Shown in pieces: positions 13,692-19,741 of a stretch of DNA of 19,803 nucleotides (its first letter is position 1; every line of letters starts with the position of its first letter). A program made the position numbers and the translations under genes. The stretch comes from CAZNJQ01 sp964573545 (GTDB taxonomy: Bacteria; Patescibacteriota; Minisyncoccia; Phycocordibacterales; UBA2135), in contig CAZNJQ010000013.1 of the NCBI GenBank assembly GCA_964573545.1, positions 1 to 19,803 on the forward strand, in the 5' to 3' direction. Below the pieces are notes generated by a model. The model was not told where the DNA came from and searched no databases. It worked only from the letters and a program-made list of their open reading frames with translations.

Positions 13692-15713
13692 ATGAAGAAA
13701 GAGGTTCCCCAGGAAATAAAGATCCGCGCGGAGAAACTGAGGCAGACGATAGAGCGCTACCGGTATCTGTATCACGTGGAGGATAAAGAAGAGATTCCGG
13801 CAAGCGCCCTCGATTCGCTCAAAGACGAGCTCGTGAAGCTTGAAGAGCAGTACCCCGCGCTCCGCACGCCGGATTCCCCAACCCAGCGCGTTGCGGGTAA
13901 ACCGCTTCCGTCTTTCAAAAAAGTGCGGCATACGGTGCCGCAATGGTCTTTTAATGATGCGTTTACCGAGAATGACGCGCGTGATTTCGATACGCGGGTC
14001 AGGAAATTTCTGCGCGAAAGGCTCGGGAAAGAAACAGCGCCGACATATGCGTGCGAGCTCAAAATCGACGGGCTCAAAATCGTCTCTACATACAAAAAAG
14101 GCGTCCTCGAAACCGCGGCCACTCGCGGCGACGGAATTGTCGGCGAGGACGTGACATCGAACGTCAAGACGATAGAATCGGTGCCGCTCCGACTTGCGGA
14201 ACCTGTTGATGCGGTTGTCGAAGGGGAAGTGTGGCTCGGCAAAAGAGAGCTTGAGCGCATTAATAGCGCGCGGAGAAAAGAAGGTGAGCCGCTTTTTGCG
14301 AATCCACGGAACGCCGCTGCGGGATCCATACGCCAACTTGACCCAAAGATCGCCGCGGCGCGTCGCCTTGATAATTTTATGTATGACCTCTCGTCGTCGG
14401 AGAAGCGCCTTCCGGAAACGCAGCTTGAAGAGCTTGAGCGATTGCGCTCGCTTGGATTTAAGGTAAACAGGAATTTTTTTCATGCAAAGACGATAGACGA
14501 TGTTCTCGCGTATTGGGAGAAGTGGAAGACGCGCGCTCCGCGCGAGGAATATCTTATCGACGGCATCGTCATAAAAGTGAACGAGAAAAAATATCAGGAT
14601 GTGCTCGGATACACGGGAAAAGCGCCCCGGTTCGCGATCGCTCTTAAATTTCCCGCAGAGCAAGTGACGACCACGATCGAAGATATTGCATTCCAGGTTG
14701 GGCGCACGGGGGTTATCACGCCCGTCGCGCATTTAAGGCCGGTTTCGGTCGCCGGCTCAACAGTGTCTCGTGCTACGCTTCATAATGAGGATGAGATCAA
14801 GCGTTTAGATATCCGCATTGGCGATACGGTAGTTCTCCAGAAGGCCGGCGACGTTATTCCAGACATCGTGCGCGTCGTTACCGAGATGCGGACTGGCGCG
14901 GAAAAACCTTTTGTATTCCCGAAAAAAGTTCCCGAGTGCGGCGGAGACGGCCGCATCGAGCGGGTTCCCGGGCAAGCGGCGCATCGGTGCGTCAATAAGC
15001 ATTCATTTGCGCAGATGCAGAGAAAATTTCACCACTTCGTGTCGAAAAAGGCGCTCAATATAGAAGGCCTCGGTCCGCAGATAGTGAATTTCTTTCTGGA
15101 GAAAGGACTTGTGCGGGCGTTTGATGATATTTTTACCGTGACGCGCGGCGACATTCTCGTCCTGCCTGGTTTCGGCGAGAAATCCGCGGACAATCTGCTT
15201 GCCGCGATAGAGAAAAGCAAAGCGGTGTCGCTTCCGCGGTTTCTCGTCGCGCTTTCAATTCCACATGTCGGCGAAGAGACCGCGGACGATGTCGCACGCG
15301 CATTCGAGACACTTTCCGCCATCCAGGGTGCATCGCGCGAAGACCTGCTCCGTGTCCCCGGTATCGGGCCTATCGTCGCGGATTCACTCTACGAGTGGTT
15401 TGGCGGCAAGGAAAACAAGAATCTTGTTTCTCGCCTCACGAGGCACGTACGAGTTCTCCCGTTTAAAGAGGAGGGGCGGCGGGCACGGCGGCTTTCCGGC
15501 AAAACATTTGTTCTCACAGGGACGCTCGCATCGCTTTCGCGCGATGAGGCACGGACTACGATTAAATCACTCGGCGGAGACGTCGCGAGCTCCGTGTCGC
15601 ATAAGACGGATTTCGTCGTCGTTGGCGAGAACCCCGGTTCGAAATTCGAAGATGCGCACAGACTCGGCATACCAATACTCTCGGAAAAAGAATTTCTCAA
15701 GATGGTTTCATGA
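13692..15713 (+). CDS. ligA: NAD-dependent DNA ligase LigA
   Basis: A 673-residue enzyme sealing DNA nicks with NAD+. Order: domain Ia (1-60), nucleotidyltransferase with nucleophile K124 (CELKIDG) and the EGEV, NPRNAAAGSIRQ and DGIVIKV motifs, OB fold (about 320-405), degenerate zinc finger (413-441), helix-hairpin-helix (about 455-590) and a C-terminal BRCT domain (600-673). ATG 13692 is preferred over the upstream in-frame ATG 13635, which lies in the previous gene. Oddities: the zinc finger keeps only C416 and C433 (VPECGG and RCVNKHSFAQ, where V and S replace cysteines). In domain Ia the family ISDxEYD motif reads IPASALD. Length and other motifs are normal, so it should be functional. 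Confidence 0.97.
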   Translation: MKKEVPQEIKIRAEKLRQTIERYRYLYHVEDKEEIPASALDSLKDELVKLEEQYPALRTPDSPTQRVAGKPLPSFKKVRHTVPQWSFNDAFTENDARDFDTRVRKFLRERLGKETAPTYACELKIDGLKIVSTYKKGVLETAATRGDGIVGEDVTSNVKTIESVPLRLAEPVDAVVEGEVWLGKRELERINSARRKEGEPLFANPRNAAAGSIRQLDPKIAAARRLDNFMYDLSSSEKRLPETQLEELERLRSLGFKVNRNFFHAKTIDDVLAYWEKWKTRAPREEYLIDGIVIKVNEKKYQDVLGYTGKAPRFAIALKFPAEQVTTTIEDIAFQVGRTGVITPVAHLRPVSVAGSTVSRATLHNEDEIKRLDIRIGDTVVLQKAGDVIPDIVRVVTEMRTGAEKPFVFPKKVPECGGDGRIERVPGQAAHRCVNKHSFAQMQRKFHHFVSKKALNIEGLGPQIVNFFLEKGLVRAFDDIFTVTRGDILVLPGFGEKSADNLLAAIEKSKAVSLPRFLVALSIPHVGEETADDVARAFETLSAIQGASREDLLRVPGIGPIVADSLYEWFGGKENKNLVSRLTRHVRVLPFKEEGRRARRLSGKTFVLTGTLASLSRDEARTTIKSLGGDVASSVSHKTDFVVVGENPGSKFEDAHRLGIPILSEKEFLKMVS

Positions 15714-15725
15714 GAGGGCCCTCTC
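15712..15725. repeat. Perfect palindrome at the ligA stop
   Basis: GAGAGGGCCCTCTC overlaps the ligA TGA. It is a 14-nt perfect palindrome and may act as a weak transcription end or processing site before gatC. Confidence 0.3.
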
Positions 15726-15751
15726 GCATTCTCGTATAATTAGTGTGCTAT

Positions 15752-15757
15752 TATAAT
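15752..15757 (+). promoter_or_regulatory. TATAAT box before gatC
   Basis: TATAAT at 15752-15757, and another at 15735-15740, precede gatC. Initiation about 7 nt downstream of the second would begin at about 15764, two bases before ATG 15766, which opens a 7-codon reading frame overlapping the gatC start. Confidence 0.4.
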
Positions 15758-15781
15758 GTCTGTGTATGAGCGCGCAGAGCT

Positions 15782-16060
15782 ATGGATGAGAAAGAACTCA
15801 AAAAACTAGCGCAACTCTCGAGAATTGAGGTTGGAGAGTCAGAACTCAAGGGGCTCCAGAAAGACATGGGGAGTATTTTGGAATATGTATCGCGTATCAA
15901 AGAAGCTCCGCATACCGCACCGAAAGACGGCGAAGAGAGTCTTCGTAATGTTTTTCGAGACGATACAGCGCCGCACGAAAGCGGCGCATATACCGAAGAC
16001 ATAGTGCGTGAAGTTCCCAAAACGTCGGATGGCTTCGTGCGGGTTAAGAAAATCCTCTAG
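15782..16060 (+). CDS. gatC: Asp-tRNA(Asn)/Glu-tRNA(Gln) amidotransferase subunit GatC
   Basis: A 92-residue small subunit that wraps around GatA and stabilises the GatCAB complex, which converts misacylated Glu-tRNA(Gln) or Asp-tRNA(Asn) to the amide form. ELKKLAQLSRIEVGESEL at the N-terminus and the LRNVFRDD ... VPKT..GFVRVKKIL C-terminus are the conserved family blocks. ATG 15782 gives the usual start of the first helix. gatA begins 6 nt after the stop, so they are co-transcribed. Confidence 0.95.
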   Translation: MDEKELKKLAQLSRIEVGESELKGLQKDMGSILEYVSRIKEAPHTAPKDGEESLRNVFRDDTAPHESGAYTEDIVREVPKTSDGFVRVKKIL

Positions 16061-16066
16061 ATCTCA

Positions 16067-17518
16067 ATGAGCATAGATCTCAAAAAACTTACCATTACGG
16101 AAGCGCATACGCGTCTGGCGCAGAAAGACTGGAGTGCCTTAGAGCTCACGGATGCGTACCTTTCCGTTATTGAAGAAAGAGACCCCGCGATACACTCGTA
16201 CCTTGAAGTCTTTGACGATGCCCGCGAGAACGCGCGCCGCGCTGACGCTTTGATCCGTGAAAAAGGGAAGGATATCCATCCGCTTACCGGGATTCCATTT
16301 TCAATAAAAGACAATATTCTCATCAAAGGACATGTCGCATCGTGCGGCTCGAAGATACTCGAGAAATACCGCGCGGCATATGATGCGACTGCTGTGGTGC
16401 GGCTGCGGGACGAAGGAGCGGTTTTCCTGGGGCGCGGCAACATGGATGAATTCGCAATGGGGAGCTCGACGGAGCGGTCGGCCTTCGGCACGACGAAAAA
16501 TCCGCACGACATATCGCGCGCTCCGGGTGGTTCTTCGGGCGGGCCTGCGGCGGCGGTCGCGATGGGCGGCGCCTTGGCAGCGTTAGGGTCAGATACCGGG
16601 GGGTCAGTCCGACAGCCGGCAAGTTTTTGCGGCATTGTCGGATTGAAGCCGACGTATGGGAGTGTTTCCCGGTTCGGCCTTGTCGCGATGGCTTCTTCAC
16701 TCGACCAAATCGGTCCGTTTGCGAAAACCGCCGCAGACGCGCGTATCATTTTCGAGGCGATTTCGGGACATGACCCGATGGACAGCACATCTCTGCCGGA
16801 CCGTTCCGGGCAGAAAGCAGAACGGAGCGAAAAATTGACGATCGGGATTCCCTCGTTCATGGACGAAGTGAAAGTCGACGATGATGTGCTTAAGAATTTC
16901 GAAGAATCCATCGCAATCCTCAAAAAAATGGGGCATACGATCACTACGGTTGTGTTGCCGAACGTACAATATTCTCTTCCGGTGTATTACATCATCATGC
17001 CCGCGGAAGCATCAACGAATCTCGCGCGTTTCGACGGAGTTCGCTATGGCCTTCACAAAGAAGGGGAGAATCTATTTGAAGATTATACGAAGACACGCGG
17101 CGCCGGTTTTGGCGCGGAAGTCCGTCGGCGAATATTGCTGGGAACGTACGTTCTCTCCGCAGGCTACTATGATGCGTACTACACTCAGGCGACAATACTC
17201 CGGAGACAGATCACGGCGGATTTCGAGAATGTATTTGCCGATGTCGACGCGATACTGACCCCGACATCTCCTACGCCAGCGTTTGCGCTTGGTGAACGGA
17301 CAGACGACCCACTCCGTATGTATTCATCCGATGTGTTCACAGTTCCTGCGAATATCGGTGGCCTTCCCGCGCTTTCTATTCCATCAGGCTTTGTGAAACG
17401 CGGTACTGCGTCGCTTCCGGTGGGGCTTCAGTTTACGGGCGCGCACTTGGATGACAGCCTCCTTTTGGATATTGGCGAGGCATTTGAACGGGAGACGGAA
17501 TATTCTTTCATCGTATGA
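16067..17518 (+). CDS. gatA: Asp-tRNA(Asn)/Glu-tRNA(Gln) amidotransferase subunit GatA
   Basis: A 483-residue amidase-signature enzyme that releases ammonia from glutamine for tRNA transamidation. The catalytic triad is in place: K81 (FSIKDNIL), cis-Ser156 (APGGSSGGP) and nucleophile Ser180 (GSDTGGSVRQPA). Spacing matches characterised GatA. GLKPTYGSVSRFGLVAMASSLDQIGP is conserved but longer than needed to quote; it lies at about 192-217. The C-terminal ILTPTSPTPAFALGE region is also typical. gatB is not in the window and must be elsewhere. The stop overlaps the start of the next gene (ATGA). Confidence 0.97.
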   Translation: MSIDLKKLTITEAHTRLAQKDWSALELTDAYLSVIEERDPAIHSYLEVFDDARENARRADALIREKGKDIHPLTGIPFSIKDNILIKGHVASCGSKILEKYRAAYDATAVVRLRDEGAVFLGRGNMDEFAMGSSTERSAFGTTKNPHDISRAPGGSSGGPAAAVAMGGALAALGSDTGGSVRQPASFCGIVGLKPTYGSVSRFGLVAMASSLDQIGPFAKTAADARIIFEAISGHDPMDSTSLPDRSGQKAERSEKLTIGIPSFMDEVKVDDDVLKNFEESIAILKKMGHTITTVVLPNVQYSLPVYYIIMPAEASTNLARFDGVRYGLHKEGENLFEDYTKTRGAGFGAEVRRRILLGTYVLSAGYYDAYYTQATILRRQITADFENVFADVDAILTPTSPTPAFALGERTDDPLRMYSSDVFTVPANIGGLPALSIPSGFVKRGTASLPVGLQFTGAHLDDSLLLDIGEAFERETEYSFIV

Positions 17519-18153
17519 ACGAAAACCTACTTGCACAAGTATCGCAATGGGTCGGTGGCAGCGAAAAATCTTTTTTCGACCCGAATTTTTTGAACCTTGA
17601 GTTTTTCTTCAACCTGGTCTTTCTGTTGCCGCAGCGCATTTTCGATTTTTTGCGGCCGCTCCTTGAGGCGCTTGGTTTCTTAAATCTTGAGGTAATCGTA
17701 ACGCAGCTGTGGTTCATCACTGCCGTACTCACAGCGGGAATTGTGTACGTGTGGTATGAACACGGAAAGATAGAAAGAAAAATTCACGAAAAAATGGGCG
17801 AGGTGCACGAGAAGGCGATGATTTCCCGGGAAAAAATCGAAAAAAACGAGCGCTGGGTACGGGTGCTTGAAGGACTCGATTCGTTCAATGAGTCAGATTG
17901 GCGCCGTGCGATTCTCGAGGCAGATACCATCCTGGATGAGATGACCGAGAAAATGCAATATCCGGGGGAGACTTTAGGCGAACGGCTCAAAGCGGTTGAT
18001 CCGGCGAATTGGAAGACACTTCCTCAGGCGTGGGAAGCGCACAAAGTAAGGAATAAAATCGCGCATGAAGGAGACTTTGTGCTTACGAAGCGCGAGGCAC
18101 GGAGGGTGATTGATCTATTTCGGGAAGTATTTGAAGAATTCGAATATATCTAA
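17515..18153 (+). CDS. Membrane-anchored protein with HEPN-like motif
   Basis: A 212-residue protein of unknown function, translationally coupled to gatA by a 4-nt overlap. A hydrophobic segment (about 28-54) and a clearer membrane helix (about 62-81, VTQLWFITAVLTAGIVYVW) precede a charged coiled-coil stretch (84-112). The C-terminal helical domain ends with AHKVRNKIAHEGDFVL. R179-x4-H184 matches the R-x4-6-H signature of HEPN ribonuclease/nucleotide-binding domains. Enzymatic activity is not shown by this motif alone. I know of no named function; the call is descriptive. Confidence 0.75.
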   Translation: MNENLLAQVSQWVGGSEKSFFDPNFLNLEFFFNLVFLLPQRIFDFLRPLLEALGFLNLEVIVTQLWFITAVLTAGIVYVWYEHGKIERKIHEKMGEVHEKAMISREKIEKNERWVRVLEGLDSFNESDWRRAILEADTILDEMTEKMQYPGETLGERLKAVDPANWKTLPQAWEAHKVRNKIAHEGDFVLTKREARRVIDLFREVFEEFEYI

Positions 18154-18174
18154 CATCGTAAACGCAGCTTTTGT

Positions 18175-18819
18175 ATGAAAAAAATATATTTCGTCCGCCA
18201 CGGCGAGAGCGAAGGAAACGTCGGCGAGATACGTCAGACAAAAGAAACCCCGCTTTCGCCGCGCGGGCGCTCGCAGGCGGCGTATATCGCAGCGCGCGCG
18301 GCGAAATTGCCGATTGATGTCATCGTCTCAAGCACGATGGTTCGTGCCGCAGAAACCGCGCGCAGTATCTCCGAGACAACAGGAAAAGAGGTTGAGCATT
18401 CTGATCTATTTGTGGAGCGGCGCCGGTCGTCCGAACAGCTCGGCAAAAGGAAGGATGACCCCGTTGCCCTTGAGGTTGATGCGCTGCTCATAGAAAATTT
18501 TACAGTTCCCGGTTACCGTTACTCTGATGAGGAGAATTTTGACGACTTAAAACGGCGCGCGGGCGAAGCGCTTGAATTTTTAAAGAACCGTTCAGAGCAG
18601 AATATCCTGGTCGTAACTCATGGAATTATCCTCCGGGCACTCGCGGCCCGCGCAGTGTTCGGTCCGGAGCTTTCGGCACGCGAATGCGAGCTTTTCATCA
18701 GGACATTTCATACAGAGAACACGGGCATCACCGTTTTTGAATATGACGAAGAGAGGAGGAATCCCTGGGGGATATGGATATGGAACGACCATGCCCATCT
18801 TGCGGAGCTCGAAGGGTGA
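18175..18819 (+). CDS. Histidine phosphatase superfamily protein
   Basis: A 214-residue phosphoglycerate-mutase-like phosphatase. VRHGES (7-12) holds the catalytic His9, with R57 in TMVRAAETA, an acidic residue in the LFVERR segment (E81), and the second histidine H149 in VVTHGI. The family includes phosphoglycerate mutases, sugar-phosphate and cobalamin-pathway phosphatases and SixA-like protein phosphatases; the substrate cannot be read from the sequence. Start ATG 18175 lies 21 nt after the preceding stop, so it may share the gatCA transcript. Confidence 0.9.
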   Translation: MKKIYFVRHGESEGNVGEIRQTKETPLSPRGRSQAAYIAARAAKLPIDVIVSSTMVRAAETARSISETTGKEVEHSDLFVERRRSSEQLGKRKDDPVALEVDALLIENFTVPGYRYSDEENFDDLKRRAGEALEFLKNRSEQNILVVTHGIILRALAARAVFGPELSARECELFIRTFHTENTGITVFEYDEERRNPWGIWIWNDHAHLAELEG

Positions 18820-18832
18820 ACAGTGAGCCGCG

Positions 18833-18862
18833 TTGCGGGCGGTGATTGGTTGGTGTACTATA
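18833..18862 (+). promoter_or_regulatory. Candidate promoter of the tRNA cluster
   Basis: TTGCGG (18833-18838), an 18-nt spacer and TACTAT (18857-18862). Transcription would start at about 18869, one base before tRNA-fMet, leaving almost no 5' leader. Confidence 0.4.
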
Positions 18863-18869
18863 GTTCCAT

Positions 18870-18940
18870 CGCGGGGTGGAGGAGTAGTACCTCGGGAGGC
18901 TCATAACCTCCAGACGCCGGTGCAATTCCGGCCCCCGCAA
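18870..18940 (+). tRNA. Initiator tRNA-fMet (CAT)
   Basis: A full cloverleaf with anticodon CAT (18902-18904). The first base C18870 faces A18939, giving the C1xA72 mismatch that marks bacterial initiator tRNAs. D stem GAGG/CCTC, anticodon stem GGAGG/CCTCC and T stem GCCGG/CCGGC are all perfect. CCA is not encoded. Two oddities: the stem base pair 29:41 is A:U instead of the usual G:C, and the T loop reads TGCAATT with G at position 55. Confidence 0.93.
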
Positions 18941-18955
18941 CAAGAATAAAATCAA

Positions 18956-18975
18956 ACATGCGAATCTTCGCATGT
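18956..18975. repeat. 9-bp inverted repeat overlapping the tRNA-Met 5' end
   Basis: ACATGCGAA (18956-18964) and TTCGCATGT (18967-18975) are perfect complements with a 2-nt centre; the last two bases are G1 and the next base of tRNA-Met. It may be a terminator-like or processing structure between the two tRNAs. Confidence 0.5.
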
Positions 18976-19046
18976 CGGGGTAGCTCAGTTGGTAGAGCAT
19001 GGGACTCATAAACCCAAGGTCGGCGGTTCAATCCCGCCCCCCGACA
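18974..19046 (+). tRNA. tRNA-Met (CAT), elongator-type
   Basis: Acceptor GTCGGGG/CCCCGAC, discriminator A19046, anticodon CAT (19007-19009), T loop TTCAATC. Pair 1:72 is G:C, so it is not an initiator. A tRNA-Ile2 whose CAT is modified by TilS cannot be excluded. The anticodon stem has an A31xA39 mismatch (19004 and 19012). CCA is not encoded. Confidence 0.88.
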
Positions 19047-19052
19047 CCCGCC

Positions 19053-19136
19053 ATGATTAAGAAGAAAAATGGAGGATATGTCGTGCTTTTGGAGACAACC
19101 GGCCGTTCGTTCGGCATCCGGCGGAAAGCGTGTTAA
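19053..19136 (+). CDS. Possible small protein or remnant between tRNAs
   Basis: A 27-codon frame, starting MIKKKNGGYVVLLETTGRSFG. The lysine-rich start and GGYVV...G.SFG pattern recall short CPR proteins of about 50 residues that I cannot name with certainty. It stops early, and a shift of frame would extend a basic tail, so it may be a truncated relic. Low confidence. Confidence 0.25.
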   Translation: MIKKKNGGYVVLLETTGRSFGIRRKAC

Positions 19137-19152
19137 AAGGAAAATATAAAAT

Positions 19153-19223
19153 GCGGGTGTAGCTCAGCTGGTTACCCGCCCGAACGACCGAAGCCATTCG
19201 GTCGGGCGGGGAGCGCTGCCCTG
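19153..19223 (+). pseudogene. Truncated tRNA-Asp copy (nt 1-34) split by a 36-nt palindrome
   Basis: 19153-19174 equals nucleotides 1-22 of the intact tRNA-Asp (acceptor strand through D loop) and 19211-19223 equals the following 13 nucleotides to G34, the first anticodon base. Between them lies 19175-19210, an imperfect palindrome. After G34 the sequence leaves the tRNA and enters a GIY-YIG gene. It cannot fold as a tRNA. Confidence 0.9.
19175..19210. repeat. 36-nt palindrome inserted in the tRNA-Asp half-copy
   Basis: Arms CCCGCCCGA-acga-CCGAA and TTCGGTCGGGCGGG around a GCCA loop: a 14-bp stem with a 4-nt bulge on the left. It resembles the palindrome at 19645-19672, so a family of small CCCG-type palindromes may exist in this genome. 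Confidence 0.8.
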
Positions 19224-19228
19224 AAAAT

Positions 19229-19471
19229 ATGTTCGTTGTTTATGTTTTAAAAGATACAGAAGGCAGATTATACAAAGGGATGACAAATAATCTTCCGCGA
19301 AGATTTAAAGAACATTGTCGCGGAAAGACAAAGACGACAAAAAATATGCCTAGCCTTGAGATTGTGTATACTGAAGAATATAATGATTCTGGGATTGCGC
19401 GGTTGAGGGAAAAATATTTTAAATCATCAGCAGGGAGAAGATTTCTGAAAAATAAAATTATGCGGGTGTAG
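19229..19471 (+). CDS. Small GIY-YIG nuclease-domain protein
   Basis: An 80-residue single-domain protein of the YhbQ/UPF0213-like group. VYVLKDTEGRLYKG (4-17) is the GIY...YIG pair (VYV and YKG), followed by MTNNLPRRFKEH with the conserved Arg, and REKYFKSSAGRRFLK, which holds the catalytic-type Glu61. GIY-YIG domains cut DNA in homing endonucleases and repair nucleases; the small family has no settled role. It lies between the tRNA-Asp half-copy and the intact tRNA-Asp, and its last three residues and stop codon are encoded by the tRNA-Asp 5' end (stop at 19469-19471). It starts 6 nt after the half-copy. Confidence 0.88.
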   Translation: MFVVYVLKDTEGRLYKGMTNNLPRRFKEHCRGKTKTTKNMPSLEIVYTEEYNDSGIARLREKYFKSSAGRRFLKNKIMRV

Positions 19472-19535
19472 CTCAGCTGGTTAGAGCGCTGCCCTGTCAC
19501 GGCAGAGGTCGCGGGTTCAAATCCCGTCGCTCGCG
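19462..19535 (+). tRNA. tRNA-Asp (GTC)
   Basis: A complete cloverleaf: acceptor GCGGGTG/CGCTCGC (one G:U and one U:G), anticodon stem CTGCC/GGCAG (one pair from each side of GTC loop), anticodon GTC (19496-19498), T loop TTCAAAT and discriminator G19535, as expected for Asp. CCA is not encoded. It is the intact copy restored between two insert-like segments. Confidence 0.95.
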
Positions 19536-19731
19536 CAAAAACAAGGAGTTGAATGCGAAGCATTCGGCGACTGTTTTTTTTGCAGTGACGCGACGGGATT
19601 TGAAAGGCCGGCTCCCCCGTCGTTCGCGAACGACGGGGTCGCGGCCCGCCCGGATGAATCCGTTCGGACGGGGGTCGCGGAAATCCGCCGTGGGCGGATT
19701 ATCTGTGACCAAATCCAGTCGCTCGCGCAAA
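19516..19731. mobile_element. Palindrome-rich segment bounded by copies of the tRNA-Asp 3' end
   Basis: The tRNA-Asp 3' end and next bases (19519-19539) recur at 19711-19731 with 20 of 21 identical, an att-like direct repeat around a 192-nt unit. An inverted 15-nt copy of the T arm lies at 19590-19604. Inside are GAATGC-gaa-GCATTC followed by a run of eight T, a 24-nt perfect palindrome (19615-19638), a CCCGCCCGGAT palindrome (19645-19672), AATCCGCC-gtg-GGCGGATT (19682-19700), and two copies of GGGTCGCGG (19636-19644, 19672-19680). No gene is convincing. Confidence 0.65.
19551..19580 (+). terminator. Possible terminator after tRNA-Asp
   Basis: GAATGC-gaa-GCATTC (19551-19565) is followed after eight bases by a run of T (from 19574). 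The gap between stem and T-run is longer than ideal. Confidence 0.35.
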
Positions 19732-19741
19732 GAATAAATAA

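Noticed and set aside
13686..14732. 348-residue minus-strand frame antisense to ligA
   Set aside because: It overlaps the recognised ligase catalytic domain and has Arg/Phe-rich composition typical of antisense shadow frames.
19224..19496. Group I intron in tRNA-Asp at the anticodon
   Set aside because: The complete 5' half of the tRNA is repeated immediately before the 3' half, so no splicing is needed, and the last base before the break is G34 rather than the U expected at a group I 5' splice site. No intron core was recognised.
19240..19563. Minus-strand frame with ATGFEPATSAVTGQRSNQLSY
   Set aside because: This peptide is the translated antisense of tRNA-Asp, a well-known spurious database ORF. 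The GIY-YIG gene on the plus strand explains the rest.
19497..19730. Minus-strand frame ending RRDLNPRPLP
   Set aside because: It is the antisense of the tRNA-Asp 3' half and the palindromes; its start lies in the tRNA-end copy. It resembles common spurious tRNA-region ORFs.
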